From the NCBI GenBank assembly GCA_037953625.1, contig CM075649.1, positions 103,855,290 through 103,919,289 on the forward strand: a DNA stretch of 64,000 nt, written 5' to 3'. A model generated the notes under the pieces. The model was not told the DNA's origin. It ran no database searches and saw only the letters and a list, made by a program, of their open reading frames with translations. The position numbers were made by a program, and so were the translations under genes. Positions 23,748 through 35,253 of this stretch are shown here, in pieces; positions within the stretch are counted from its first letter, which is position 1; each line of letters starts with the position of its first letter. The stretch is from Crotalaria pallida (Eukaryota; Streptophyta; Magnoliopsida; Fabales; Fabaceae).

Positions 23748-25121
23748 CATCCAGTCCATACCGAGGATGATATCTAGTCTGGTTAGGGGCAAGCAAATTA
23801 GATTGACCTTAAACTCTCGGCCTGATACTTGGATAGGACACTCTAAACACATTTGGGAGGTAATTACAGAAGAATTGGAAGGGGTAGAAATGGATAATTT
23901 GTAAGGCATTTCTACTGGGGATAATTTTAGCTTGTTCATACAATCGAGAGAAATGAAAGAATGCGTGGCTCCACAATCAAATAACACAGCACAGGGAATG
24001 CTGTTTACTTGACAAGTACCTCGGATCAGCTCATCGGCGTCAGTCACTTCCTCACCATCCATAGTGTAAACTTTGCCTCTCTGCATCGATCTGTTAGAAC
24101 CAGTCTGCTGAGCCCTTGTCACATTAACTTCTTCCTTCACCATATTCTTAGTACACCGAGCTACAAAATGACCAGGCTTGCCACAGCGAAAACAGGATCC
24201 TCTTGCTCTGCTCGGATCCAGACTCCAGCATTCTCCCTTATGTTGCTTTCCACAGTGTTGACATATTGGATAGGGGCCAGGGACAACCACCATCTGACCA
24301 CCGCTCCTTGATGCTGCTGGTACCTTGGAGCTCGGATTCACATAAGGGGCAGATCTTTGGACGACTTCTTTCCCCCTAATAGGACCCACTGCTTTTTTTG
24401 CAGACCTGTTTCGCTTTCCGTCGGCCTTCCTTTTAAGCCCCTTCTCATAAGTGCTATCCATGTTCACCAACTGCGAGAGTTTGGCCACATTCTGATACTC
24501 GAATGCGAGCCGGATATCATCACGGAGACCAGACTCAAACTTGATGCACTTGGTACGTTCATCAGCATCTCGGTAACTTCCTGAGTAACGGATCAAATCC
24601 TCGAACTGTGCGGCATATTCCCCGACACTTAGGTTCCTTTGTTCCAGCTTAAGAAAAGCGAGCTCCTTCTCTCTCCTAACATCCTCAGGAAAATACTTGC
24701 CGAGAAATCGAGTTCGGAACAAATCCCAAGTAATGGCTTGATTAGCCGCTTCCAGTCCTCGACTCTGCTGCTCCCACCAGTGCTCGGCTTCACCAGCCAG
24801 CACAAATTCAGCTAATCTCACCCTGTACTCATAGGGCGGTTGCAGGGATCGGAAAATCTTCTCCATGTCTTGGAGCCATCTCTGAGCTCCGTCTGGGTTG
24901 TAACCCCCTTCGAACCGAGGTGGTTCATTCTTCCTAAATCGGCTCATCCAGTCGATCTCGACCAGAGCCGGTGGTGGAGGCTGAAGGGCTGCGGCCGCGG
25001 CGATGTTCTGAGCAAGATTCTCAGCCTGGTTCTACTGAGCTTGCGCTTGGTTCTGCTGCAGTTGAACCAGAGTTTCCAACACAGCAACAATTCGGTCATT
25101 ATCAGCTCTTCTCCCAGCCAT
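23748..25121 (-). pseudogene. Chromovirus Gag and protease
   Basis: The natural start is ATG 25121-25119 (MAGRRADNDR). A TAG at 25034-25032 (codon 30) breaks it, and the frame is then open from 24947. The Retrotrans_gag domain spans about 24900-24450 (WLQDMEKIF, RFLGKYFP, SVGEYAAQFEDLIRYS). Two CCHC-type knuckles follow: CQHCGKQHKGEC and CFRCGKPGHFVARC. The protease has VLFDCGATHSFIS, with Cys where the catalytic D-S/T-G core normally has Ser or Thr, and then LDIILGMDW, where the nested solo LTR cuts the frame. The last residues of the open frame past 23748 come from the solo LTR. Confidence 0.9.
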
Positions 25122-25292
25122 ACTGCTTAGTCATGGAGAGAAAGCCGATTAAAGATCGAATGATTAGATAATAATATATATATACATCTATAAGCTCTAT
25201 TGACTAGCCTAGACACTTGACTTTACTTATCTGTTACTCTCTTGGTGAGTAACCACTGGAGTCACTTGCAACTCCAATAGGCCGAGGAGAAA

Positions 25293-25306
25293 CTGCTCTG
25301 ATACCA
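25293..25306 (-). other. Chromovirus primer-binding site (tRNA-iMet)
   Basis: The minus strand reads TGGTATCAGAGCAG shortly after the LTR end, which is complementary to the 3' end of initiator tRNA-Met. Confidence 0.9.
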
Positions 25307-25809
25307 AAAATGTAACACCCTAATATAAAATCTTACCCTTAAACCGAAAATTAGGACTTAAAATTTTCTTTTGAAAACAGTTATGATGAGGGTAAAAAAT
25401 AATAATTCACTTCATTGCTATTAACGCCAGAGTTTTAGCAGAAGACTTGGCTCATACAAAAGTAAGAAAGTAAAACCATTTAGTTACATCATTTGATTAT
25501 ACAAAACATGAGATACACGATCAGTGTTTTAGCTCGGCCGACTAGCCGAGACATATCCTAATTATCTGACTCAATGACTTACTCACCCTGTGAGGAAGAG
25601 TGAACCTGCTCGGTCGGGGACTGCGTCTGCTTGGGCCCAGTACCTAAAAAATTGGTTAGGAAGTGAGCATTACACAGAACTTAAGTAAGCAGTTTCTAAT
25701 ATGACATACCGAACTACCAAGCCAAACACAAGTAATCAATTAGCATGTTAACAGATAATCAAACAGATACATATCACATACATACAACCTCATTTTGCTC
25801 GGTCCATCT

Positions 25810-28067
25810 TGTTAGAATTATTGATAGGATTGCCAGCCGTCACCTAAGAGGGGGGTGAATTGGGTGTTTACAAAAACATTGGAAAATATTCGATTTAAAA
25901 CTTTTTCAATAAAATAGATAAACTTAAAGAGATTTTGCAGCGGAAAACAATATGATGTTGAAAAGCGATTGCGCGGAAGCTAATTATATTAATACTATTA
26001 TGAAAACTATTATGCGCGGCACAATTAAAACGATAACAACGAGAAACGTTACCGCGCTAATTAATTTAAATTCGCTTAAAATAGATTATTATGAAAATAG
26101 ATGTTATGATGCACAACAAATAAATATAACAACAGAATATAAAAGAGATAGGGATAGAAGAGATTGAACCGGAGATTTTATCCTAGTTCGGCAAACCCGG
26201 CCTACTCCAGTCCCCAAGCGACCCGCTTGAGCTTTTCACTAAACCAAAGACGCCACGCGTCCCCAAGTACAACCAGAGCGCCCCGCAAGCTACTAGGAAC
26301 CTCCTTTCGCCAGGGACCTCATAAACAACCAGATAGCCTAACTACTAGGTGCCCCACCGTTTGTCTAGCACTACCCAATACAGAAGGGTTCCTCACCCTA
26401 CAACCACGAACGCAGCACATCCGCACTAGGAGCTTCACTTCCTAGTCACTAAGGGTTACACACCCCTTACACAAATGGTTACGGTATGAGTTGGGTACAA
26501 CAACTATGATGCACTCTTCTTAGTGCTGATACAACAATATAGGCTTCTAACAAAGTTGTGTTCTATATAACACTGATACAACAATAACGCTCTAATGGTG
26601 CTGAATTTAAATCACAAGTACTATGGCCAAAATAATTCTTTCTCTTCAAGAAATAATATCAAAGTTTAAGACCTGGTTGAAGGAGAAGAGAAGAAGAGAA
26701 GCGCTTAGAAGAAAAAGGTTGGAGACAACAAAAATGAGATTGATTCAAAACCTTTTTAAAGACACAAATAACACATGTTTAAAATCAAAAACAAAGCTTA
26801 AAGATTTAAGAAATAAAAATAAAGATTTGAAAATATTTGAAATTCAAATTTTGAATTTAAAAAAAAAGAATCAGAATCAAATCAAAACTGATTTTGGAAA
26901 TAAATCAAATTTAAAATAAGAATGAAATCAAATCCGGAAATATTCAAAATTGATTTTCTGAAATCAAATAAATAAAATAATATTTTTGAAATCAAAATAA
27001 AATCAAATAGATTTAAAGAATAAAATAAAATAGAATAAAATCATTTTTGAAATCAGAAACAAATAAAATAGATTTAAAGAATAAAATAAAAGATTTGAAT
27101 CTTAAACCAAAAAGGAATATTTTCAAAAATAAAATCAAATTCGAATTTTGAAAATAAATCAGAATCAATTATGTAAAAACAAATCAGGAAATAAATCAAA
27201 ATGATTCTGACACATTTTTCAATAAAACTTGAGGTAATCGATTACTTCAAGAAGATAATCGATTATCCCTTTAAAAATAGAAACTTTTAAATTCTTTTGA
27301 AAAACTAGTAATCGATTACAACATAGAATTTAATCGATTACTTCACTTCTGTTTAATATATGATGCAACTGATATAATCGATTATCACTGGTCAAATAAT
27401 CGATTACACAGCCTCTGGAAAATATATGATGCAACTCCAGTAATCGATTATCTGTGCCAAGTAATCGATTACTTTCATACAAAAAGTAATGGATTAGCCA
27501 GGTTCAAATACTCGATTACACACTCTCTGGATTTTCTTTGATGCAACATAAATAATCGATTATCTTGAAAGAGTAATCGATTATCTCTGTCAAAACTTGT
27601 CTTAACAGATTTTCACAATTTAGAGAAATCCAGCTAGAGGTTGTCAAGATATATTTTCACAGTGAATCAATTAAGACATTAAAAATACGTTTTTAGAAAA
27701 ACTCTTTTTGCAATTAAAAACATTTTTCATAAACTAAGTTAAAAACAGATTTTCATGAAAACACATTTTGCAATTAAAACATTTTTCATAAAAAGTTCTT
27801 TTCTTCTCCTTAACATGAAAAACTAATTTTGGCCATTAGACACTTGTAATAAAAATTCATTACCTTACAAATTTCCTATGGGCCAGACTATACTAAACTT
27901 GAACATGAAGCTTGAGCCTTGACTTTAGCCTTGAAACTTGATGCTTGAACTTGATGCAGCTTGATGCTTGAAACTTTGAATCTTGTTTGTAATCATCAAA
28001 ACATTATCTTCTAGAATCCTTCTAGCATTACTCTTTACGTCCTTTGGGGCAAGCTTGACTTCCAACA
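25810..28067 (-). repeat. 3' LTR of the SIRE-like element (2258 bp)
   Basis: Differs from the right copy by scattered substitutions and small indels, for example a short deletion in the right copy near 32752 that removes one TAATCGATTA. ORFs at 25952-26167, 26164-26445 and 26623-26919 have partners in the other LTR and no recognisable domain. Confidence 0.92.
27235..27583. repeat. Cluster of TAATCGATTA palindromes
   Basis: Ten perfect copies of the 10-bp palindrome plus two degenerate ones, mostly in pairs 12-25 bp apart, alternating with a GATGCAACT/CTCTGGA motif. The partner LTR carries the same cluster at 32546-32884. Confidence 0.9.
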
Positions 28068-28587
28068 CTCCCCCTTTTTGATGATGACAAACCCTTTTCT
28101 GAGTTTCTGCATCACAAGCGTTAAGCAGCAAGTATAGCACAATATATTCCAATAATATCATAGGAAATTTAAATACAAATAGAGAATATAGAGAATAATT
28201 GATTAAGCCATGAAATAGTTTCTCTTCATTCTCATAACCTCCCCCTGCATATATGGTTAGTATGCACATGAAGCTCAGAATTCTTCTCCCCCTTTTGTCA
28301 ACATCAAAAAGGTGGTTAGAAGACTTTAGCAGGATTAGGGTTCTTCTCCCCCTTTGTACTATACTCCCCTGAAATACTAAATAGATACATTAATAATAAC
28401 AAGGGAGTAAATACACATAGACACATAGTCAATTTCTCCCCCTATTTGACATCATCAAAAGTAAGTATGGGATACAAAAGAATTTCTTCCCAATACACAA
28501 TAAAAAGCAGCGTGATGTCAAAATGGGATGAAGAAGCAAAACATGTTTTAATGCAAGTATTCAAATAATATTTTTCTCCCCCTTTCT
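28068..28587 (-). other. Polypurine tract and serial PPT-like copies
   Basis: The true tract (minus-strand AAAAAGGGGGAG) abuts the LTR at 28068-28079. Similar AGGGGGAG(AA) tracts recur at about 28239, 28286, 28346, 28436 and 28576, several preceded by TTGA-TG-CAAA-like sequence (a degenerate repeat unit). Confidence 0.75.
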
Positions 28588-29457
28588 AAAAGGTTTTTCC
28601 AAAATAAGCATAGCATGAAGGGAGATGAAAAATGCATGATAAAAAACATGTGAATGCTCACTATCATCAAAACTTTAAACTCCTATATGCCATGACAAAA
28701 AAAATATTGAATTCAACACATATTGTCATATAGCATATATCACATGCACAAGTATCACAAGATAATTAAGATAATAGGAATAGTGATACTTATCGTAGGT
28801 GACCCTTTCTCAAGTAGCAGGAATTGATTGATTTGAAGTTCCTTCTATTTGAATGTCCACCATTAAGCATTTTGAAGGGGCTCTCCTCTTGTTCAATATA
28901 TTACGCATCTCCTTTAAGCTACTTGAATGGAGTCATGTCAACCTTTGACATCTTTTCCTTTGTGTCCAATAATGCATGAATCCTATCCTTAGGAAGAGGT
29001 AGCATAACTAGCACTTTTTATCTCACCTACAAAACCACTTGAGAGCATTTCTTTTGGTATCCAAAAAGAATTTGATCCATATAGATTAGTAGCACAAGCA
29101 TAAATAGGCATTTTGATATTTCAAATATTGAAGCACATGAAGAACAACATAGTCAAATGCACTTAAAAAAATATGCTCATGCACACAAATGCATGTCCTT
29201 ATATCAATATATATCTCTAGTATGCCATGACATGTCATCAACACATAAAGAGAGTATTCATGTGATAAAAGGAATTTTAAAAATATTTTAACACACATGA
29301 TACAACTCAATATATGGTGAAAAATAATGCAATGAACACAAAAAAAAATATAATCATGTGCTTAAAAAGATTTTCAAAAAAAGCAAGGCACACATGAATT
29401 ATTTTATCCAAGGAGAGATCATGAAAAATAAAAGATTTTTCAAAAAGATTTCAGCAC
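28588..29457. other. Non-coding interior of the SIRE-like element
   Basis: AT-rich with many CATG-containing words. It holds remnants of repeated flanks but no pol domain. Pol genes appear to have been lost between gag and the PPT region. Confidence 0.5.
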
Positions 29458-31020
29458 TCATGATACACCTTGGTATGCACAAAAAATAGAGTAGTCCAGG
29501 TATACCTTTGTGTAGTCGTTGTTATAGTAGGAATGAGAGCTTGATACCTTGGACTTGTTGATCAATGAGGCGTTTGTCCTTACCCATTGCTTCTTGCTTG
29601 AGGTCCTAGACCATTTGATTTCACTTTTATGCATGTGAGAAGCTTTGGTTGTAGGTACTTTTTTCCTTTGACCAATCCATCTATTTCTTGTCCTCTTAGA
29701 CATCACCCTTGATAGTTTATCCTTTTCTCCACCACTTGATTCATCCTTAGGCTTGTTTCGTTTCTCAACCCATACACTTATTGTCCTCTTAGGTACACCC
29801 CATAAGACTTTCTTTTGACCACTTAGATCTTCTTTTTGTTTGGATTCCTGCACATTTAGAACACTAGAAGAACTTTTTGGTACCCATTTCATCTTGGGTC
29901 CTTTGGGGTTAGTCTTAGGTTCCTTAGAAGCCTTTGGAACCCATTGCAAATTATTTCTCAAATTAAAATTTTTACGATAAAAGCACAAATGAGAAATATG
30001 TCCTAAACAACCACAATAATTGCAAATAATGGGTTTGGATGATGGTTTGACTTTTTCAAAATTATTTTTATGAAACTTGGAATTTTTTAATTCACATTGA
30101 AAAATATTATTGTCATCCACTTTACTTGATTTTTGGATATCCACATTATTTTCAATTTCATCAAGTAAAGTATTTGAACAATTTGATTTTTCAATGTTAC
30201 TTTCAAAAAGTGCTTCCTCAACTTGTTTTTCAATACGTAAGTTATTTTCAAAAATGGTTGAGGAGCTGTTTTCTAAAAATATCTCTTTATCAAAAATATT
30301 TTCATTTTTCAAAATATCAATTTCATTTTCAATTAGAGATAATTTTTGTAAAAAGTCCAAGTTTCTATTTTCCAAATGTGTCAAATCATCATGTAACTCA
30401 TTAAATGAATATTGTAGAAATTTAGAATAAGGAATAATTGAAGTTACCTCATGGTCCTCATGAGCCAAGTGATCGGATGTTTCATGTTCATCTGCCATTG
30501 ATTCCTCATCCGAAAACCTTGAATCCTCCACTGAGTCCATGAAGCTTTCAAATAGCCTTTCTAATTCATCCTCATCGCATGTTGAGCTACTTCCCACGCT
30601 TTCTGTTTCATCATCATAATCTTCGTCCAGGGAGTTTGATATCTCATGCTCAATATCATTTTCTTCTTGTTCCTTCTCCTCCTTTTTCCTGTGGACACTA
30701 ACACTTCCATGAAGATCATTAGTAGCATAGTGTGTATGTAAAGTGTCACAAATATCCTTAGCACATTCACAATTTTCAACTATAGCATATGCATCATAGA
30801 TCAAAGCATTTTTCAAAATATGCATAGCTTGAAAATTCAAGGAAAAATATTTTTCATCAAATTCGTTTAAAACATGTTTTGGTTGAAAATCAAAACCATT
30901 GAGAACGACATGCCATAAACGAAAACTAATAGATTGAAGAAAAATTTTCATTCTAGCACTCCAATAATGAAAATTATTTCCATCAAAAATTGGTGCATCA
31001 TCGAATGTAAAACCCTCCAT
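29458..31020 (-). CDS. Gag of the SIRE-like Copia element, intact
   Basis: A nucleocapsid-type protein of 520 residues. I choose ATG 31020-31018 (MEGFTFDDAPIFDGNNFHYW), since this matches the typical start of UBN2/DUF4219 Copia Gag; an upstream in-frame ATG at 31053 adds 11 residues. The first 110 residues are Gag-like (FHYWSARMKIFL, ILKNALIYDAYAIV). A long acidic Ser/Asp/Glu region with predicted helices follows. One CCHC knuckle sits at about residues 330-345 (CNYCGCLGHISHLC), then a Lys/Trp-rich repeat-like tail (KWVPK, RWIGQRKK, KKQWVR) that could bind RNA. No stop or shift is seen. Confidence 0.8.
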   Translation of the reverse strand: MEGFTFDDAPIFDGNNFHYWSARMKIFLQSISFRLWHVVLNGFDFQPKHVLNEFDEKYFSLNFQAMHILKNALIYDAYAIVENCECAKDICDTLHTHYATNDLHGSVSVHRKKEEKEQEENDIEHEISNSLDEDYDDETESVGSSSTCDEDELERLFESFMDSVEDSRFSDEESMADEHETSDHLAHEDHEVTSIIPYSKFLQYSFNELHDDLTHLENRNLDFLQKLSLIENEIDILKNENIFDKEIFLENSSSTIFENNLRIEKQVEEALFESNIEKSNCSNTLLDEIENNVDIQKSSKVDDNNIFQCELKNSKFHKNNFEKVKPSSKPIICNYCGCLGHISHLCFYRKNFNLRNNLQWVPKASKEPKTNPKGPKMKWVPKSSSSVLNVQESKQKEDLSGQKKVLWGVPKRTISVWVEKRNKPKDESSGGEKDKLSRVMSKRTRNRWIGQRKKVPTTKASHMHKSEIKWSRTSSKKQWVRTNASLINKSKVSSSHSYYNNDYTKVYLDYSIFCAYQGVS

Positions 31021-31105
31021 ATTAAAACAAATAAAATATCCCAACACTGCCAATCTACAAGGATCTTTAACTCAGACTGTTAAGCCTTTACCAGAGCACG
31101 AAGTT

Positions 31106-31115
31106 CTGATACCAA
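31106..31115 (-). other. PBS of the SIRE-like element
   Basis: The minus strand reads TGGTATCAGA two bases after the LTR, the initiator-tRNA-Met type usual for plant Copia elements. Confidence 0.85.
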
Positions 31116-31117
31116 AT

Positions 31118-33368
31118 GTTAGAATTATTGATAGGATTGGTAGCCGTCACCCAAGAGGGGGGGTGAATTGGGTGTTTACAAAAACATTGGAAAATATTCG
31201 ATTTAAAACTTTTTCAATAAAATAGATAAACTTAAAGAGATTTTGTAGCGGAAAACAATATGATGTTGAAAAGCGATTGCGCGGAAGCTAATTATATTAA
31301 TACTATTATGAAAACTATTATGTGCGGCACAATTAAAACGATAACAACGAGAAACGTTACCGCGCTAATTAATTTAAATTCGCTTAAAATAGATTATTAT
31401 GAAAATAGATGTTATGATGCGCAACAAATAAATATAACAACAGAATATAAAAGAGATAGGGATAGAAGAGATTGCACCGGAGATTTTATCCTGGTTCGGC
31501 AAACCCGGCCTACTCCAGTCCCCAAGCGACCCGCTTGAGCTTTTCACTAAACCAAAGACGCCGCCACGCGTCCCCAAGTACAACCAGAGCGCCCCGCAAG
31601 CTACTAGGAACCTCCTTTCGCCAGGGACCTCATAAACAACCAGATAGCCTAACTACTAGGTGCCCCACCGTTCGTCTAGCACTACCCAATACAGAAGGGT
31701 TCCTCACCCTACAACCACGAACGCAGCACGTCCGCACTAGGAGCTTCACTCCCTAGTCACTAAGGGTTACACACCCCTTACACAAATGGTTATGGTATGA
31801 GTTGGGTACAACAACTATGATGCACTCTTCTTAGTGCTGATACAACAATATAGGCTTCTAACAAAGTTGTGTTCTATATAACACTGATACAACAATAACG
31901 CTCTAATGGTGCTGAATTTAAATCACAAGTACTATGGCCAAAATAATTCTTTCTCTTCAAGAAATAATATCAAAGTTTAAGAACTGGTTGAAGGAGAAGA
32001 GAAGAAGAGAAGCGCTCAGAAGAAAAAGGTTGGAGACAGCAAAAATGAGATTGATTCAAAACCTTTTTAAAGACACAAATAACACATGTTTAAAATCAAA
32101 AACAAATCTTAAAGATTTAAGAAATAAAAATAAAGATTTGAAAATATTTGAAATTCAAATTTTGAATTTGAAAAAAAAGAATCAGAATCAAATCAAAACT
32201 GATTTTGGAAATAAATCAAATTTAAAATAAGAATGAAATCAAATCCGGAAATATTCAAAATTGATTTTCTGAAATCAAATAAATAAAATAATATTTTTGA
32301 AATCAAAATAAAATCAAATAGATTTAAAGAATAAAATAAAATAGAATAAAATCATTTTTGAAATCAGAAACAAATAAAATAGATTTAAAGAATAAAATAA
32401 AAGATTTGAATCTTAAACCAAAAAGGAATATTTTCAAAAATAAAATCAAATTCGAATTTTGAAAATAAATCAGAATCAATTATGTAAAAACAAATCAGGA
32501 AATAAATCAAAATGATTCTGACACGTTTTTCAATAAAACTTGAGGTAATCGATTACTTCAAGAAGATAATCGATTATCCCTTTAAAAATAGAAACTTTTA
32601 AATTCTTTTGAAAAACTAGTAATCGATTACAACATAGAATTTAATCGATTACTTCACTTCTGTTTAATATATGATGCAACTGATATAATCGATTATCACT
32701 GGTCAAATAATCGATTACACAGCCTCTGGAAAATATATGATGCAACTCCAGTATGTGCCAAGTAATTGATTACTTTCATACAAAAAGTAATGGATTAGCC
32801 AGGTTCAAATACTCGATTACACACTCTCTGGATTTTCTATGATGCAACATAAATAATCGATTATCTTGAAAGAGTAATCGATTATCTCTGTCAAAACTTG
32901 TCTTAACAGATTTTCACAATTTAGAGAAATCCAGCTAGAGGTTGTCAAGATATATTTTCACAGTGAATCAATTAAGACATTAAAAATACGTTTTTAGAAA
33001 AACTCTTTTTGCAATTAAAAACATTTTTCATAAACTAAGTTAAAAACAGATTTTCATGAAAACACATTTTGCAATTAAAAAATTTTTCATAAAAAGTTCT
33101 TTTCTTCTCCTTAACATGAAAAACTAATTTTGGCCATTAGACACTTGTAATAAAAATTCATTACCTTACAAATTTCCTATGGGCCAGGCTATACTAAACT
33201 TGAACATGAAGCTTGAGCCTTGACTTTAGCCTTGAAACTTGATGCTTGAACTTGATGCAGCTTGATGCTTGAAACTTTGAATCTTGTTTGTAATCATCAA
33301 AACATTATCTTCTAGAATCCTTCTAGCATTACTCTTTACGTCCTTTGGGGCAAGCTTGACTTCCAACA
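31118..33368 (-). repeat. 5' LTR of the SIRE-like element (2251 bp)
   Basis: The partner of 25810-28067, with the same internal TAATCGATTA cluster (32546-32884). Confidence 0.92.
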
Positions 33369-35253
33369 CATGTTATTGTCCAGTATATTCCTTACCTACC
33401 AGTTTTACCTCTACTTATCCGATTGATTCCCTTTGTACTCTTTTCCTCAATTCTTACACTTGATTCACTCGGTCATTACTTTCCCTTCTCGGTGTTCCCT
33501 TTTCCTCTCTCGGTCTCATTACTCATTTTTCATCTTTTACTCTTCTCGGCTGCATACACCTAGTGCATGTCTTACACCATTTAGGGTCGGAATCCGGAGT
33601 GTCCATAACTGCGAGTACCCAGTACCCGTCTTACAGCTGCACATACCCAGTATGCGTCTGACGCGATCAATGCACGCACCCAGTACGCGTCTTCTATGAC
33701 CAGGAGCACTACCGCCGATTCTTCTATGGAGTTAAGGAGTGTCACACCCACTCTCAGTCTCTCACGCTCGGTCACAGACAAGTTTTATTATACACAACAT
33801 AAGCAATGAATATCACAACTCATAAACATTGATACAACAATACAATATGGTTAAAAGCACTTAGCAAGTAAACAAATATTTCAACTTATCTCATGACTAC
33901 ATAACCCTAGTTCATTTATTAGTTTTCCTTACTCTTCATCTTTCCCTCTAATATTATCCTAAGCCTCTTCCCTAATCTAACACCCACTCTTAGCACCCGT
34001 TATGCACACACTAGCAACCCAAACCTAAGCAAAGGTAACACTCACTCCTTACCTCAATCCATGAGAGATAAGAGTTTGAGAGCTTGAGTGTAGTTTCCTT
34101 GTTGTTTGACCTCGTGAGCTTAGAACCCCCTTGAACTGCTTCTCTCCTTGCTACTCGCCCAGACACCGAATGCTCCAGGAACGTCCGACACGGGGGAGGA
34201 ACGGAAAAAAGAAGGGCTTCCAGTTGGTGAGTCTTTATGAAGAAGAAGAAAGAGAGAGATTTTCGTGAGTGAGAAGAGAGTGTAGGTGGAACTGTGGGTG
34301 CTGGAACTTCAGAGGAAATGGAGGTTACGAAAGAGAAGGAAAGTGAAAAGTGTTGTTGCATTGTTTGTGGGTTTTCTTTTATTCTTTTATAAGGATTAAT
34401 TGTGTGGTCCTCGTTAGAGGCTTCTTTGAGAAGCTTAGAATATGTGGACAGGGTTTATTGGCTTCTAAGGGAAGCCACCAACAGTGACTTGACAAAGACA
34501 TAAAGTGATAGATAGGACAGCTGTACGGAAGGCGTGAAAACCAAGGAATTGGCAACTCAGCTTGAGCTACCACGGAGGAAAAGAAGAGGAGGGACTTCGG
34601 CTTGACACAGAGAGGTAGAAGTAGTCCGAGTCTCCTCTCGGTCTGCACAGCGCTATGATTTGCGGTCGGCCTACCCGAGTTGACGCCAGATTTCGCGTTT
34701 GTTCTCATTTGGCTTGGCTGGGTTCGGTCCAAGATCCAGCCTTTGCTCATCTGGTCGGTCTACACTCCTCGTTTGCTCACGGCAGTATACACACTTCTAT
34801 GGCTTAATCCTATTCTCAAACAAATTTATATTTAAATCTATTATATTAAATATTAAATTTCGGGATGTTACATGCAGCATCACAATCCTAGTTCGACGCA
34901 GGAGGTTGATAATCTAGTGCCGCATGATGTCACATGGGCGAAGACGACCTCTCTATTCAATTTTTTCTTTTCTTTTTTTATTTAACTAAAAATATAAAAA
35001 TATTAAGTTTTTTAATTTTTAAATTTAAAAAAAAAGGATCTTCGCCCATGGGGCACCAGATGCTTAACCTCCTGCATCTGATAAGGATTCCGATGTTACA
35101 TATCAGCAAAATTGACCAGAATTGGTAGTAGGGATATATGACAAACCCAGAAGTAACTTCGGGGAGTCCGACATTGAAAAAAAAAGAATAAGGGTATCTG
35201 ACAAAAGTACCCCAAACTTCAGGGACCTGAGACATAATTAAGCCTAACATTAT

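Larger units (their letters stand above)
25810..33368 (-). mobile_element. Non-autonomous SIRE-like Ty1/copia element (gag only)
   Basis: LTRs 25810-28067 and 31118-33368 are nearly identical, ending TGTTAGAA...TTCCAACA. The target duplication is CATCT (25805-25809) and CATGT (33369-33373); the unbroken LTR copy at about 11723 shows the original CATGT. Minus-strand order: right LTR, iMet-type PBS, gag, non-coding region with several polypurine tracts, left LTR. There is no protease, integrase or RT in the 3.05-kb interior, so movement would need enzymes in trans. The near-identical LTRs and intact gag suggest the youngest insertion of this stack. Confidence 0.88.
11214..34872 (-). mobile_element. 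Ty3/gypsy chromovirus (Tekay/Del-like) carrying two nested insertions
   Basis: Minus-strand order is 5' LTR (right copy), tRNA-iMet PBS, gag, protease, RT, RNase H, integrase, chromodomain, polypurine tract, 3' LTR (left copy). The LTR ends read TGTAACA...TGTTACA. Target duplication TGCAA (11209-11213) against TGCAG (34873-34877), 4 of 5 matching. The chromodomain and iMet PBS place it among chromoviruses, most like Tekay/Del. Without the nested insertions it is about 9 kb. Coding is broken by several stops and one clear frameshift. Confidence 0.88.
25311..34872 (-). repeat. 5' LTR of the chromovirus, interrupted by the Copia element
   Basis: LTR sequence covers 25311-25809 and 33369-34872, about 2.0 kb net. 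It is shorter than the 3' LTR mainly because it has one hairpin-rich tandem unit instead of three. The break falls at CATGT, which is duplicated around the nested element. Confidence 0.9.
11064..35244. mobile_element. Foldback Mutator-like MITE split by the nested chromovirus
   Basis: The left piece (11064-11213) and the reverse complement of the right piece (ending 35244) match over their full length (GTCCCTGAAGTTTGGGGTAC and neighbours). The inverted repeat continues into 34878-34960 against 35035-35090, giving TIRs of about 220 bp. The reconstructed element is only about 0.5 kb. Flanks TAACATAAT (11055-11063) and TAACATTAT (35245-35253) form a 9-bp target duplication with one mismatch, as expected for MULEs. 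Termini begin GG(G/C)TTTAATTATG-like. It has no coding capacity and would be mobilised in trans. A 23.7-kb chromovirus stack sits inside it. Confidence 0.75.

Noticed and set aside
25952..26919. Three plus-strand ORFs in the SIRE-like LTR, with partners at 31260-32230
   Set aside because: They lie in LTRs and occur twice only because LTRs are duplicated. No domain, low-complexity Lys/Asn tail.
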